From the NCBI RefSeq assembly GCF_013004105.1, contig NZ_CP053085.1, forward strand, positions 4,650,001-4,714,000: a stretch of 64,000 bases of DNA. The letters run 5' to 3'. Position numbers and translations under genes: made by a program. Below are positions 53,978 to 62,857 of this stretch, piece by piece. The notes beneath the pieces were generated by a model, which did no database searches, was not told where the DNA came from, and saw only the letters and a program-made list of their open reading frames with translations. Position 1 is the first letter of the stretch. Each line of letters opens with the position of its first letter. The stretch is from Gemmatimonas groenlandica (GTDB lineage Bacteria > Gemmatimonadota > Gemmatimonadetes > Gemmatimonadales > Gemmatimonadaceae).

Positions 53978-54514
53978 ATGAGCACCCGAGAGGCATGGAC
54001 GTTCGACGCGGTGCTCCGCGGCCTGCTGAACGGTGACTGCACGGCGCTGACGCCGGTCTTTGTCACGACGCATGGCGACGCGCACTCCAGTGCGATCGTG
54101 CGGTGGGTGAGCGCAGGGGCGTTCGCGTCCGAGCCGCAGGCGCTCACCGAAGCGCTCACCACGGCCTGCTGGCTGGGGGAGCTCGAAGTCGCACGCTACT
54201 TGCTCGACCTCGGCGTCGATCCCGAGGCCGGCACCGGCACGGGTATGAATGCGCTGCACTGGGCGGCGAATCGTGGACAGCTGGCGGTGGTGGAGCTGCT
54301 GCTTTCTCGGGGCGTGCCGTTGGAGACCCTGAGCCGGTACGGCGGCACCCCGCTCGCGACCGCGGAGTGGTCGGCGCGGAACGAACCACGTCCGGACCAC
54401 CGGCGCATCATCGCCGCGTTGCTTCGCGCCGGCGCTGACCCGCGTGCGATCGCGCTGCCGACCGGTGACGACGAGATCGATGCGATGCTGCGAGTCGCCC
54501 TCGGCCACGCCTGA
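53978..54514 (+). CDS. ankyrin-repeat protein
   Basis: 178 residues with two to three clear ankyrin repeats: LTTACWLGELEVARYLLDLG, MNALHWAANRGQLAVVELLL, and TPLATAEWSARNEP before a final IIAALLRAGADPRA. It is probably a protein-protein adaptor. ATG 53978 is chosen since ATG 53942 would overlap the peptidase gene; no signal peptide is seen. It lies between the S41 peptidase and the GMC oxidoreductase gene. Confidence 0.85.
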   Translation: MSTREAWTFDAVLRGLLNGDCTALTPVFVTTHGDAHSSAIVRWVSAGAFASEPQALTEALTTACWLGELEVARYLLDLGVDPEAGTGTGMNALHWAANRGQLAVVELLLSRGVPLETLSRYGGTPLATAEWSARNEPRPDHRRIIAALLRAGADPRAIALPTGDDEIDAMLRVALGHA

Positions 54515-54595
54515 CGCGTTTCATGTCTCCGCGATAGCTTGGCATGTGGTGCATCGATGCACCCCCCGCCTCCCGCCCGCAGTGGAGTGTTCCGC

Positions 54596-56386
54596 GTGTA
54601 CTCCCGTCGTTCCAAAGTTGCGCCGCAGTACGATGTCATCGTCGTTGGCTCCGGCGCCGGCGGTGGAATGGCCGCCTATCAGCTGTCGGTGCAGGGGCTC
54701 AAGGTGCTGCTCCTCGAAGCGGGGCGTGATTACGACCCGGTTACCGAAACGCCTATGTTCCAGACGCCCAAAGACGCGCCGCTGCGCGGCAGTGGCAATG
54801 CGGACAAGCCGTTCGGTTTCTACGATGCCACGGTCGATGGCGGCTGGCGCGTACCGGGCGAGCCGTTCACGACGGCGCCGGGCAGCCAGTTCAGCTGGTG
54901 GCGCTCCCGCATGCTGGGAGGGCGCACCAACCACTGGGGCCGCATCTCGCTGCGCATGGGCCCGTACGACTTTAAGCCCAAGTCGCGCGACGGACTCGGT
55001 GCCGACTGGCCGATGACGTACGACACGATGGCGCCGTACTACGACAAGACGGAACTGCTCATCGGCGTGTACGGCGGTGACGATGATCTCGAGAACACTC
55101 CGCGATCCTCACCCGGTGTGTTGCAGCCGCCGCCAGCCGCGCGCTCGTACGAGCTGCTGGCCAAACAGGCGTGTGATCCGCTCAAAATTCCCGTGATCCC
55201 CGCGCACCGCGCCGTGCTCACACAGCGACAGGACTCGGCCCGCCTCCCGGCCAAGCTGCACCCCGGCAATGCGCTGGCCCAGCGCGTGCTGCGGCAGAGC
55301 ATGAACGAGCGCATGGCCTGCTTCTACGCCACCGACTGCGGCCGCGGTTGCTCGATCAAGGCGAACTTCCAGAGCACCACGGTGTTGCTGCCGCCGGCGA
55401 TGGCCACCGGCAACGTCACGTTGATTACCGACGCGATGGTGCGCGAAGTGACCATCGATGCGCAAGGCAAGGCGAGCGGCGTGCATTACATCGACAAGCT
55501 CACGCGCGTCGATCATCACGTCACGGCCAAGGTGGTGGTGCTGGCGGCGAGCGCGTGCGAAACGTCGCGCATCATGCTGAATTCCAAGAGCACGATGTTC
55601 CCGAACGGCATCGCCAACAGTAGTGGCGTGGTCGGCAAGTATCTCATGGATACCGTGGGCGCCGGACTCTCGGCGCAGATTCCTCGACTGGAAGGACTGC
55701 CGCCGGTGAATGAAGACGGTACCGCCGGCATCCACATGTACATGCCGTGGTGGAAGTACGGTGATCAGAAGGCCGGCAAGATGTCGTTTGCGCGCGGCTA
55801 TCACATCGAATTCGGCGGCGGACGCGGCATGCCCGGGCCCGGCATCTTCGGTGGGCTCGAGAGTTTCACGCAGGGGGCGTACGGCAAGAAGTTCAAGGAA
55901 GAAGCCCGTCGCTACTACGGTTCGTTCATGTACTTCGACGGCCGTGGCGAGATGATCCCGAACGAGGACTCATACTGCGAGATCGATCCGGTGGCGGTGG
56001 ACCAGTGGGGTATTCCGGTGCTGCGCTTCCACTGGAAGTGGTCGGAGCATGAGATCCAGCAGGCGGCGCATATGCACAAGACGTTCGCCGAGATCATCGA
56101 CAAGATGGGCGGAACGGTGCAGGGCACGGTGCAGACCGATGGCAACAAGGCGATCGCGGCCGGTGGTTCGATCATCCACGAAGTGGGCACCGTGCGCATG
56201 GGCAGCGATCCGAAAACGTCGGTGCTCAACGAGTTCGGTCAGTCATGGGACGTGAAGAACCTGTACGTCACCGACGGCGCCACGTTCGTGTCGAACGCCG
56301 ACAAGAACCCCACGTTGTCGATCCTCGCGCTCGCGTGGCGCAGCTGCGATCACATCGTGGAAGAACTGAAGCGGGGGAATCTCTGA
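54596..56386 (+). CDS. GMC-family oxidoreductase (gluconate-dehydrogenase-type large subunit)
   Basis: 596 residues from GTG 54596, chosen because GGAG at 54584-54587 sits 8 bp before it; ATGs at 54539 and 54557 are alternatives without such sites. YDVIVVGSGAGGGMAAYQL is the FAD-binding fold, SRMLGGRTNHWGRISLRM is the GMC signature, and GTVRMGSDP, VLNEFGQSW and VSNADKNPTLSIL are the late FAD and active-site segments. It oxidises a sugar or alcohol. The stop shares a base with the next gene, encoding its Tat-exported small subunit. Confidence 0.92.
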   Translation: MYSRRSKVAPQYDVIVVGSGAGGGMAAYQLSVQGLKVLLLEAGRDYDPVTETPMFQTPKDAPLRGSGNADKPFGFYDATVDGGWRVPGEPFTTAPGSQFSWWRSRMLGGRTNHWGRISLRMGPYDFKPKSRDGLGADWPMTYDTMAPYYDKTELLIGVYGGDDDLENTPRSSPGVLQPPPAARSYELLAKQACDPLKIPVIPAHRAVLTQRQDSARLPAKLHPGNALAQRVLRQSMNERMACFYATDCGRGCSIKANFQSTTVLLPPAMATGNVTLITDAMVREVTIDAQGKASGVHYIDKLTRVDHHVTAKVVVLAASACETSRIMLNSKSTMFPNGIANSSGVVGKYLMDTVGAGLSAQIPRLEGLPPVNEDGTAGIHMYMPWWKYGDQKAGKMSFARGYHIEFGGGRGMPGPGIFGGLESFTQGAYGKKFKEEARRYYGSFMYFDGRGEMIPNEDSYCEIDPVAVDQWGIPVLRFHWKWSEHEIQQAAHMHKTFAEIIDKMGGTVQGTVQTDGNKAIAAGGSIIHEVGTVRMGSDPKTSVLNEFGQSWDVKNLYVTDGATFVSNADKNPTLSILALAWRSCDHIVEELKRGNL

Positions 56387-57108
56387 TGCGCGACGACGTG
56401 AACGAAGAGACGAACGACACCGCGAACGACGAGCCGAAGCCGGCCGGGCAGGGCATGACGCGCCGCGATACGCTGAAGGCGATGGCGGCGGCCGCGATGG
56501 TGCCGATGCTACCCGCGCCGTCGTCGGCGGCACCGGTCGCGCCGGTGCCGCGTGCACCGCTGCCGATGCTCGACGAAGCGAGCCAAGCCAAGCGCAAAGG
56601 CCCGCGCGGAACGCCGAGCGACCCGGTGCTGCAGGTGGCCAAGGCCGACTGGCCGATGCGCCTGCAGTTACGCGAGATGACCACGCTCGGCGCGCTGTGC
56701 GACATGATCATCCCCGCCGACGCCAAGAGCCCCTCGGCGTCGGCGGTCGGTGCGCCGGCGTACATCAACGAGTGGGCCAGTCGGCCCGGCGGTGATGCCT
56801 CGCTCGTGCGCGTGCGCGGCGGACTGGCCTGGCTCGATCGGGAAGCGAACACGCGTTTCGGCAAGCGCTTCCATCTGGCCACCACCGCGCAGCGCACCGC
56901 GATCTGCGACGACATCTGCTATCTGCCGAAGGCGAAGCCCGAGCACCAGTTTGCCGCGCAGTTCTTCGACACCATCCGCGATCAGACGGCGACCGCGTTC
57001 TACACCACGCCGCAGGGGTGGAAAGACCTCGGCTACATCGGCAACGTGGCGATCCCGAAATTCGAGGGGCCGAACGCGGAGATTCGTCGGAAGATCGGGC
57101 TGGAGTGA
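56386..57108 (+). CDS. gluconate 2-dehydrogenase subunit 3 family, Tat-exported
   Basis: 240 residues, overlapping the GMC stop (TGATG). An unusually long polar start precedes MTRRDTLKAMAAAAMVPM, a twin-arginine signal. The domain has LREMTTLGALCDMIIPADAK, PAYINEWASRPG, RGGLAWLDREANTRFGKRF and GYIGNVAIPKFEG, the pattern of the subunit-3 family. It is thought to accompany the GMC subunit through the Tat system, the large subunit having no signal of its own. Confidence 0.92.
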   Translation: MRDDVNEETNDTANDEPKPAGQGMTRRDTLKAMAAAAMVPMLPAPSSAAPVAPVPRAPLPMLDEASQAKRKGPRGTPSDPVLQVAKADWPMRLQLREMTTLGALCDMIIPADAKSPSASAVGAPAYINEWASRPGGDASLVRVRGGLAWLDREANTRFGKRFHLATTAQRTAICDDICYLPKAKPEHQFAAQFFDTIRDQTATAFYTTPQGWKDLGYIGNVAIPKFEGPNAEIRRKIGLE

Positions 57109-57127
57109 GTGTCCTGCGGCGCGCAGC

Positions 57128-58363
57128 TCACTCCTCCGCGCCGCACTCCAACAACAACCGTTCCACCGACGCAAAGTTGCCGTCGCGCGGGCCGTGCTCG
57201 GCCCCGTGGCGGCACCATCCCAATGGCGTGCCCTGATGATGCGCATCCCGCTGCGCGATCAATGCGAGGCCTGCGGGTGTCCCGAGCAAGACGGCCACGG
57301 TTTCCGCCGACCCCCGCCACGCCGCACAATGCAACGCGGTGCCGGAATCGTGTCCCGGCGTGGCCGGGTCGAAGCCCAGCTCCAGCATGAGTGCGACCGC
57401 CGGTGCGTCGCCGTCCCAGGCGGCATCGGCAATGGCCCGATGGTCCCGCGCGTCGAGTGACGCCACCACGTGCGGGTGTTCGCGCACCAGCGCTCGCGCT
57501 GCTTCGACATCGGTGCGGCGACAGGCGAAGCGCAGCAGCTGCACCGGCGTGGCGAACGATCGCATCGCGGTGAGTGTGTCGTCGTGCCCGAACTGCGCGG
57601 CGACCTCCAACGGCGAGCGGTTGCTTCCGATCGTCCAGAAGTACATGTGAAAGCTGCTCGGTGGCATTTCGGCATAGGCGCCGCGAGCGGTCTGCTCACT
57701 CAACAGCGAGGGACGCGCTTGCAGCAACGCGACGGCGCGATCCGTCAGCCCGAGCGCCGCTGTCATGAAGATGTCGGCGTGGGCACCGCGCTCCACGAGA
57801 TACTGCGCCAGCGCGTAACGTCCCGCATCGCGCGAGCGATCGAGCATCCATTCGGCCGGCGTGGCGCGGTGATCCACGTCGCGCGCATCGATGTCAGCGC
57901 CCGCGCGCAGCAGCAGATCGATCACGCCGCGCGAACGCGCAAAGTGCAGCGGCGTTTGTCCATCACCTCCGCGCTCATGCACGCACGCTGGGTCGGCGCC
58001 GATCATCGAGGCGAGCAGATCCGCATCGTCGAGATGGGCCGCTGCGCAGGCGTCGGGAATGGCACCCGCCGCGAGCAGTCGTTCGGCGGCCGCACCGGTG
58101 GCCACATGCAGCGCGTGGAATGGGCCAGCCCACCACGCGCTGCGCGCGTTGGGATCGGCCCCGAACTCGAGCAGCACCTCCAGCATCGCCAGGTTGTTGG
58201 CGTTCGCGACGATGGCCGGCGCGTCGAACGGAAATGCCGGCGCGTTGATCATCGGACGGAACTCCGCGTGTTGAGCGAAGAGTGATCGCACGGCGTCGGC
58301 GTCGCATCGCTGCATCGCGTCGTGCATCTGTTGCATGGGAGACAATGGCTGCTGGGTCGTCAT
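57128..58363 (-). CDS. large ankyrin-repeat protein
   Basis: 411 residues with at least six ankyrin-like repeats, for example NLAMLEVLLEFGADPNARSA, GQTPLHFARSRGVIDLLLRA and GTALHCAAWRGSAETVAVLL. The N-terminus (MTTQQPLSPMQQMHDAMQ) has no signal peptide, so it is probably cytosolic. It is convergent with the GMC/subunit-3 operon, 19 bp between stops. A structural or adaptor role is inferred from the repeats; no enzymatic domain is seen. Confidence 0.88.
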   Translation of the reverse strand: MTTQQPLSPMQQMHDAMQRCDADAVRSLFAQHAEFRPMINAPAFPFDAPAIVANANNLAMLEVLLEFGADPNARSAWWAGPFHALHVATGAAAERLLAAGAIPDACAAAHLDDADLLASMIGADPACVHERGGDGQTPLHFARSRGVIDLLLRAGADIDARDVDHRATPAEWMLDRSRDAGRYALAQYLVERGAHADIFMTAALGLTDRAVALLQARPSLLSEQTARGAYAEMPPSSFHMYFWTIGSNRSPLEVAAQFGHDDTLTAMRSFATPVQLLRFACRRTDVEAARALVREHPHVVASLDARDHRAIADAAWDGDAPAVALMLELGFDPATPGHDSGTALHCAAWRGSAETVAVLLGTPAGLALIAQRDAHHQGTPLGWCRHGAEHGPRDGNFASVERLLLECGAEE

Positions 58364-58551
58364 GTCGAATGCAGTCGGGGAACGCCTCGTGAGGGCACAT
58401 GCGGACCGCCTACGGTAGCGTCATGCAGCAGCAGGCGAAAGTATGCTCGCCGGGTGTTGATTGGCACGCGCCGTGCGTGCAATCGCTGTGCGTGCTATCG
58501 CCGTTCGTCGACTCGAGTCGACCTACGACCCGTCATCATCGGCCCCCGCAC

Positions 58552-59004
58552 ATGACAGACACTCCCGAAGCGCAGGCCATTCCTGGCGAACCACCGTTCA
58601 AGGACGGCGCGCTCTCGTTCGGCGCCTTCTATCCCAAGAACTATCTGCTCGCCGTATTCGCGGACGGTCCGACGGCAAGAACGGCCGCCGAGCATGTGCA
58701 CGGCCAAGGCTTCGCCGCCGACGAGGTGATCGTCGCTTCCGGAGCGGACGTGTTGGCACATGAGCGGGACGTCGAGGCCGAGAAGGGCCTCTTCGCGAAG
58801 CTCGGTGAACAACTGTCCAAGCTGTACACGGATGAGTCCGCAGATGCGAAGACTCTGCTGCGTCTGGCGGCACAAGGCGCGGCGTTCGTCCTCGTCTACG
58901 CGCCGGAGGATGCCCAGACCACGAAGGCAGCGGAGAGTCTTCGCACTTTTCGGCCATCCGTCATGCGCAAGTACGGCACGTTGGCCATCGCCGAGTTGAC
59001 CTGA
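58552..59004 (+). CDS. unrecognised 150-residue protein
   Basis: Starts at ATG 58552 after 188 bp with no gene. The central part (NYLLAVFADGPTARTAAEHV, HGQGFAADEVIVASGADVL) resembles the beta-alpha beginning of YfkM/general-stress 17M-like proteins, and the end (AAQGAAFVLVYAPEDAQTT, then YGTLAIAEL) is the second half of such an alpha/beta unit. No catalytic residues are recognised. A longer frame from 58399 has a low-quality N-terminus. Function unknown. Confidence 0.65.
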   Translation: MTDTPEAQAIPGEPPFKDGALSFGAFYPKNYLLAVFADGPTARTAAEHVHGQGFAADEVIVASGADVLAHERDVEAEKGLFAKLGEQLSKLYTDESADAKTLLRLAAQGAAFVLVYAPEDAQTTKAAESLRTFRPSVMRKYGTLAIAELT

Positions 59005-59090
59005 TCCCACGGTCATGCCGGTCGTAAGCCGCTCTGCTCCGGCTCGTGCTGATGACGTAGATTAAGCAGTCCTCGGCCCTGACCACGGTT

Positions 59091-60008
59091 ATGCACACGC
59101 CCATCCGCACTCTCTTCGGCTTCTCCTCCACGGCCGATGACGTCATGCACGGGGTCGACCTCACGGGGAAGCGCGCTCTCGTGACCGGCGGGGCCTCTGG
59201 AATTGGCATCGAGACGGTGCGCGTGCTGGCACGCGCGGGTGCTGAGGTCGTCGTCGCGGTCCGTCGCGTCGAGGTGGGGGAAGCGGTGGCGTCCGAGATT
59301 CGGTCGTCAACGGGAAACCCTCGAGTGCATGTGGCACCGCTGGATCTTTCCGACCTGCGCTCCGTGCACGCCTTCGCCGCGGGGTGGAGTGGTCCTCTCC
59401 ACATTCTCGTGAACAACGCCGGCGTGATGGCGATTCCGACGCTGGAGCGGACTTCGCAGGGGTGGGAGATGCAGTTCGCCACCAACTTTCTTGGACATTT
59501 CGCGCTGACTCAGGGCCTCTTCCCTGCGATGGCCAGCGCAGGCGGGGCACGAATCGTGTCGGTGAGTTCGAGCGGAAACCTGATCGCGCCCGTGCTGTTC
59601 GATGATCTGCACTTCGACTTCATGCCCTATGATCCGTTCGTCGCATACGGGCAATCCAAGTCGGCGTGCGCGCTGCTGGCCGTAGAGGCCACACGTCGGT
59701 GGTCCGATCATGGCATCTTCGCGAATGCCCTCAATCCGGGGGCGATCGCGACCAATCTGCAGAAGCACACCGGTGGCCTGAGAACACCGATCGAGCGACA
59801 GAAGTCCGTGGCGCAAGGCGCCGCGACGTCTATCCTGTTAGCCGCCCATCCGATGCTCGAAGGCATCGGCGGTCGCTACTTCGAAGATTGCAACGAAGCC
59901 GCCACGGTCACTCGGCGACCCGCCGACTATAGCGGCGTCGCACACTACGCGATGAACGCGCACAATGCGCAGCGACTGTGGGAGATCGCCGCGCAGCTTG
60001 TGCTGTGA
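59091..60008 (+). CDS. short-chain dehydrogenase (retinol-dehydrogenase-like group)
   Basis: 305 residues. LTGKRALVTGGASGIGIETV is the NAD(P) loop, LVNNAGVMAIP, catalytic Ser in VSVSSSGN, and YGQSKSACALL. The long form with LHFDF and a C-terminal extension is typical of the WWOX/retinol-dehydrogenase group, often annotated only as oxidoreductase. The substrate cannot be inferred. The ATG at 59091 fits the family length; a MHTPIRTLFGF start precedes the first strand by about 22 residues. Confidence 0.9.
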   Translation: MHTPIRTLFGFSSTADDVMHGVDLTGKRALVTGGASGIGIETVRVLARAGAEVVVAVRRVEVGEAVASEIRSSTGNPRVHVAPLDLSDLRSVHAFAAGWSGPLHILVNNAGVMAIPTLERTSQGWEMQFATNFLGHFALTQGLFPAMASAGGARIVSVSSSGNLIAPVLFDDLHFDFMPYDPFVAYGQSKSACALLAVEATRRWSDHGIFANALNPGAIATNLQKHTGGLRTPIERQKSVAQGAATSILLAAHPMLEGIGGRYFEDCNEAATVTRRPADYSGVAHYAMNAHNAQRLWEIAAQLVL

Positions 60009-60088
60009 AAGTCCGGGCGCCCGTGGTGACCCCCTCTTCTACTATCACGAGCGAGCGACAGCCTCACATACCGAATCGAGAGAAGCCC

Positions 60089-60292
60089 ATGCACGAGAAA
60101 TCGGTGAAGGACCTCACGGACGGTGCATCCTGTTCGGTCGTGGGTGGGACGCACGCCGGGAAATCGGGTATCGTCCGCGACATCAACACGAGCAAGACCG
60201 GACACGTGACGATTACGGTCGTTCAAGCCAACGGCGAACGCTTCAAGACGCTGGCCAAGAACGTCGTCGTCGCCGGCCACCATGGCAGTTAA
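60089..60292 (+). CDS. KOW-motif mini-protein
   Basis: 67 residues. GASCSVVGGTHAGKSGIVRD followed by KTGHVTITVV and ERFKTLAKNVVV has the KOW barrel pattern known from ribosomal proteins S4e and L24 and from NusG. GAGAGAAG lies 8 bp before ATG 60089. Such solitary KOW proteins occur in several phyla; RNA binding is likely but unproven. Confidence 0.75.
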   Translation: MHEKSVKDLTDGASCSVVGGTHAGKSGIVRDINTSKTGHVTITVVQANGERFKTLAKNVVVAGHHGS

Positions 60293-60313
60293 CGACAGCC
60301 GCCTCGCCCTTCG

Positions 60314-61288
60314 CTATCCCGCCAGCACCTCTCGCTCCAACCGCGCATAGCTCGCTTCCATGCCGGTCGTCATGCCCGTGGCCAGGATCATGTCGCGCAG
60401 TTCCTTGGTGGGGTACGTGATCACGAGGCTGAGCAGCGTGCCGCCATCGACGGCCGTGAGCGTGAGTTCGTTGCGTGTGGACGGACCGGGCGCGCCGATC
60501 ATGCGCTCGGTCGTCACGGCGCGGTGCGGCGCAGCGCTTTCCAACAGCTCACCTTCAAAACCGAAACGCTGCGCGCCGTCGGCCGAGGCCCACTCGTAGC
60601 GATAGCGGTCGCCCACCTGCTGCGCGATCTCGCACACGGGCATCGTCCAGCCGTCGGGGCCAAGTAACCAGCGCTGCATGAGCGCGGGCTCGTTATGTGC
60701 ACGCCACACCTGGCTCACGCTGCCGCGAATCACGCGGCTCACGCGCGCTTGGCGATCGTTGAGGAGTTGTGCGTCGGTCGCCCGTCCGATCGCGAATGAG
60801 GCGAGATCGGCCAGTGTCGCGTCGATCTGACTCATCGCCGACTTCATCCCCTCCATCATGCCCATCTGCACCAGCTGCTCCATCGACTCGACGGAGGTGA
60901 AGAACGTCGTGCTCCGAAAGCGCGAACCGGTATCGGTCGACTCGAACGCGAAGATCATACGCATGGTGGGCATCGCGGTGTTCGGCACACCGTGTTCGTC
61001 GGCGAAGCCGTCTTCCACTTCAAACGAGCGGTACGGCTCGACCGACAGGAACCGGAACCATCCGCGCGACTGCGTACCGTCGGGGCCGGTCATGTAGTAG
61101 TTCGAGTAGCCTCCGACGGCCATGTCGTGACGCGTGAAGGTCGCCGGCCACTGCACCGGACCCCAGAAGCGCTCGAGCTGGCGCGGGTCGGCATACGCGT
61201 CCCACAGCCGGGTCACAGACACGGGATAGTCGGCGATGACGGTGAGCGTCAGGTCCTGTGCGTTGGAGATCACGTCGGTGATGGGCAT
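60314..61288 (-). CDS. SRPBCC protein with two AHSA1-type domains
   Basis: 324 residues in two related halves. The first (about 10-155) has YPVSVTRLWDAYADPRQLER, FWGPVQWPATFTRHD and YMTGPDGTQSRGWF; the second (about 180-320) has RVIRGSVSQVWRAHNEPALM, QRWLLGPDGWTM and YEWASADGAQRFGFEG. Each is an AHSA1/START-like hydrophobic-ligand barrel. The gene starts 2 bp after the ArsR stop, so the two are one operon, a known pairing in which the ArsR protein controls the SRPBCC gene. Confidence 0.9.
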   Translation of the reverse strand: MPITDVISNAQDLTLTVIADYPVSVTRLWDAYADPRQLERFWGPVQWPATFTRHDMAVGGYSNYYMTGPDGTQSRGWFRFLSVEPYRSFEVEDGFADEHGVPNTAMPTMRMIFAFESTDTGSRFRSTTFFTSVESMEQLVQMGMMEGMKSAMSQIDATLADLASFAIGRATDAQLLNDRQARVSRVIRGSVSQVWRAHNEPALMQRWLLGPDGWTMPVCEIAQQVGDRYRYEWASADGAQRFGFEGELLESAAPHRAVTTERMIGAPGPSTRNELTLTAVDGGTLLSLVITYPTKELRDMILATGMTTGMEASYARLEREVLAG

Positions 61289-61290
61289 CG

Positions 61291-61641
61291 CTATTCCCGG
61301 GTGGGGTTGGGAGTGGAGAGGACGTCGTCGAGCTGACTGAAGCGGGAGATCCAGAGTTGTTCGAGCTGGAGCAGCAGGGCGCGCGCCTGCGCAATGCGCT
61401 CAGGGTTGCTGCGCACGATCCGCTCCCGGCCCCGCGATTCTTTGCTCACGAGTCCAGCCTCCTCCAGCACGGCCACGTGCTTTTGCACGGCCGCAAAGGA
61501 CATGTCGTAGCGCTGTGCGAGAGTGGTGACGGAGGCCGGCTCGCCGCCAAGCAGACGGGCCACGATGTCGCGTCGGGTCGTGTCGGCGAGCGCGCGGAAG
61601 ATTTGGTCGAGCTCAGGGTCGGAAAGAGAACGTGCAACCAT
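61291..61641 (-). CDS. ArsR-family transcriptional regulator
   Basis: 116 residues, a winged helix: IFRALADTTRRDIVARLL, then TTLAQRYDMSFAAVQKHVAV, LEEAGLVSKESRGRERIVRS. Metal-binding Cys are absent, so it belongs to the non-metal ArsR group usually paired with SRPBCC genes. ATG 61641 lies inside a palindrome that may be its own operator. It should repress the operon and respond to an unknown ligand. Confidence 0.9.
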   Translation of the reverse strand: MVARSLSDPELDQIFRALADTTRRDIVARLLGGEPASVTTLAQRYDMSFAAVQKHVAVLEEAGLVSKESRGRERIVRSNPERIAQARALLLQLEQLWISRFSQLDDVLSTPNPTRE

Positions 61642-61648
61642 ATGGTTG
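61635..61648. promoter_or_regulatory. candidate ArsR operator palindrome
   Basis: CAACCATATGGTTG is a perfect 14-bp palindrome overlapping the ArsR start codon; flanking bases GTGC and TATG-like bases extend it imperfectly. Dimeric ArsR proteins bind such inverted repeats, so autoregulation is plausible. Inference from position and symmetry. Confidence 0.5.
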
Positions 61649-61744
61649 TATGTTATGGCGGAAGGATTCGGCGCGCAAGTCCGCCTCCCGGCACGCCGCT
61701 TACGGCTTGCTTGCGCACCGTTCGCTCCAGAGCTTCCCCGTACC

Positions 61745-62824
61745 ATGCCACCCGATATCGATCGGCTGCGACAGTTCGCGCTCCGCCGACAGTTTCCGCA
61801 CCCTACGACCCTTGGCCGGGCGATCGCCCGCCTCGGTTTTGTTCAGGCCGACCCAATCCGTGCGCCCGCCCGCGCGCAGGATCTGACATTACGCCATCGT
61901 GTGACGCGATATCGCGCCGGTGATCTCGAGCAGCGCTACGCCAAGCTCGGTATCGAAGAAGACTTCTTCGTGAACTACGGGTTCGTCACGCGCGAGCTCC
62001 ACGCGCTGATGCATCCGCGCATGCCTCGCACGCCGTGGTCCGCTGCCGAACGCCGACGTGCCGACAGCATCCTCGCCTTTGTGCGGGAGTCCGGCGTCGT
62101 GCATCCGCGCGATGTGGATGCGCAGTTCTCCCACGGCAAGGCGCTCAACTGGTTCGGCGGCCAATCGAACATCTCCACGCAGTTGCTCGACGCGATGCAC
62201 TATCGTGGTCTCGTGCGTGTGGCTCGCCGCGAGGGCGGCACGCGACTGTATGCCGTGCGGGAACAGACGCCGGTGCCAGAGAACAGCGTGGCCGCGATGG
62301 ACGCGCTGGTGGATGTGATTGTCGCCAAGTACGCGCCGCTCACCGGCAGTATGCTGAGTAAACTCGTGCAGCGACTGCGCCATGGCGCACCACAGTGGAC
62401 GAGCGCGCGTGCGGCGGCGGTGGTGCGGGCGAAACAGCGACTGCCCCACGTGACCGTTGACGGGCATACCTGGTTCTGGCCCGTTGGCGAAGTGCCGCCG
62501 GTGCGCCGCGTGATTCCACGCGATACTGTACGATTGCTCGCCCCGTTCGATCCGTTCGTGTGGGACCGCGCGCGCTTCGAGCACTTCAACGGCTGGGCCT
62601 ATCGATTCGAGGCCTACACGCCAGCACCGAAGCGCGTCCGCGGCTATTACGCTCTGCCGCTGTCGTGGCGCGATCGCGTCATCGGATGGGCGAACCTGAG
62701 CGTGCGCGACGGGCGCCTGGTGCCAGACATCGGCTATGTGGCAGGACGGGCGCCGAATGATGCAGTGTTTCGGCGTGCGCTCGACGAAGAGCTGGCGGCC
62801 TTCACGGGCTTCATGGGTCTTTAG
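61745..62824 (+). CDS. winged-helix DNA glycosylase, AlkX/YcaQ-type
   Basis: 359 residues from ATG 61745 of the HTH_42/YcaQ superfamily. LGRAIARLGFVQADPIRAPA contains Gln-Ala-Asp at the position of the catalytic QxD motif that marks YcaQ/AlkX enzymes, in contrast to the QxQ of AlkZ. Later LLAPFDPFVWDRARFEHFNG and RVRGYYALPLSWRDRVIGWA are family hallmarks. These enzymes unhook interstrand DNA crosslinks or remove bulky alkylated bases. An open frame upstream to 61523 crosses the operator and ArsR gene and is rejected. Confidence 0.85.
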   Translation: MPPDIDRLRQFALRRQFPHPTTLGRAIARLGFVQADPIRAPARAQDLTLRHRVTRYRAGDLEQRYAKLGIEEDFFVNYGFVTRELHALMHPRMPRTPWSAAERRRADSILAFVRESGVVHPRDVDAQFSHGKALNWFGGQSNISTQLLDAMHYRGLVRVARREGGTRLYAVREQTPVPENSVAAMDALVDVIVAKYAPLTGSMLSKLVQRLRHGAPQWTSARAAAVVRAKQRLPHVTVDGHTWFWPVGEVPPVRRVIPRDTVRLLAPFDPFVWDRARFEHFNGWAYRFEAYTPAPKRVRGYYALPLSWRDRVIGWANLSVRDGRLVPDIGYVAGRAPNDAVFRRALDEELAAFTGFMGL

Positions 62825-62857
62825 GCGCTACACTTCCTTGACTCCTCCGACGCATCC

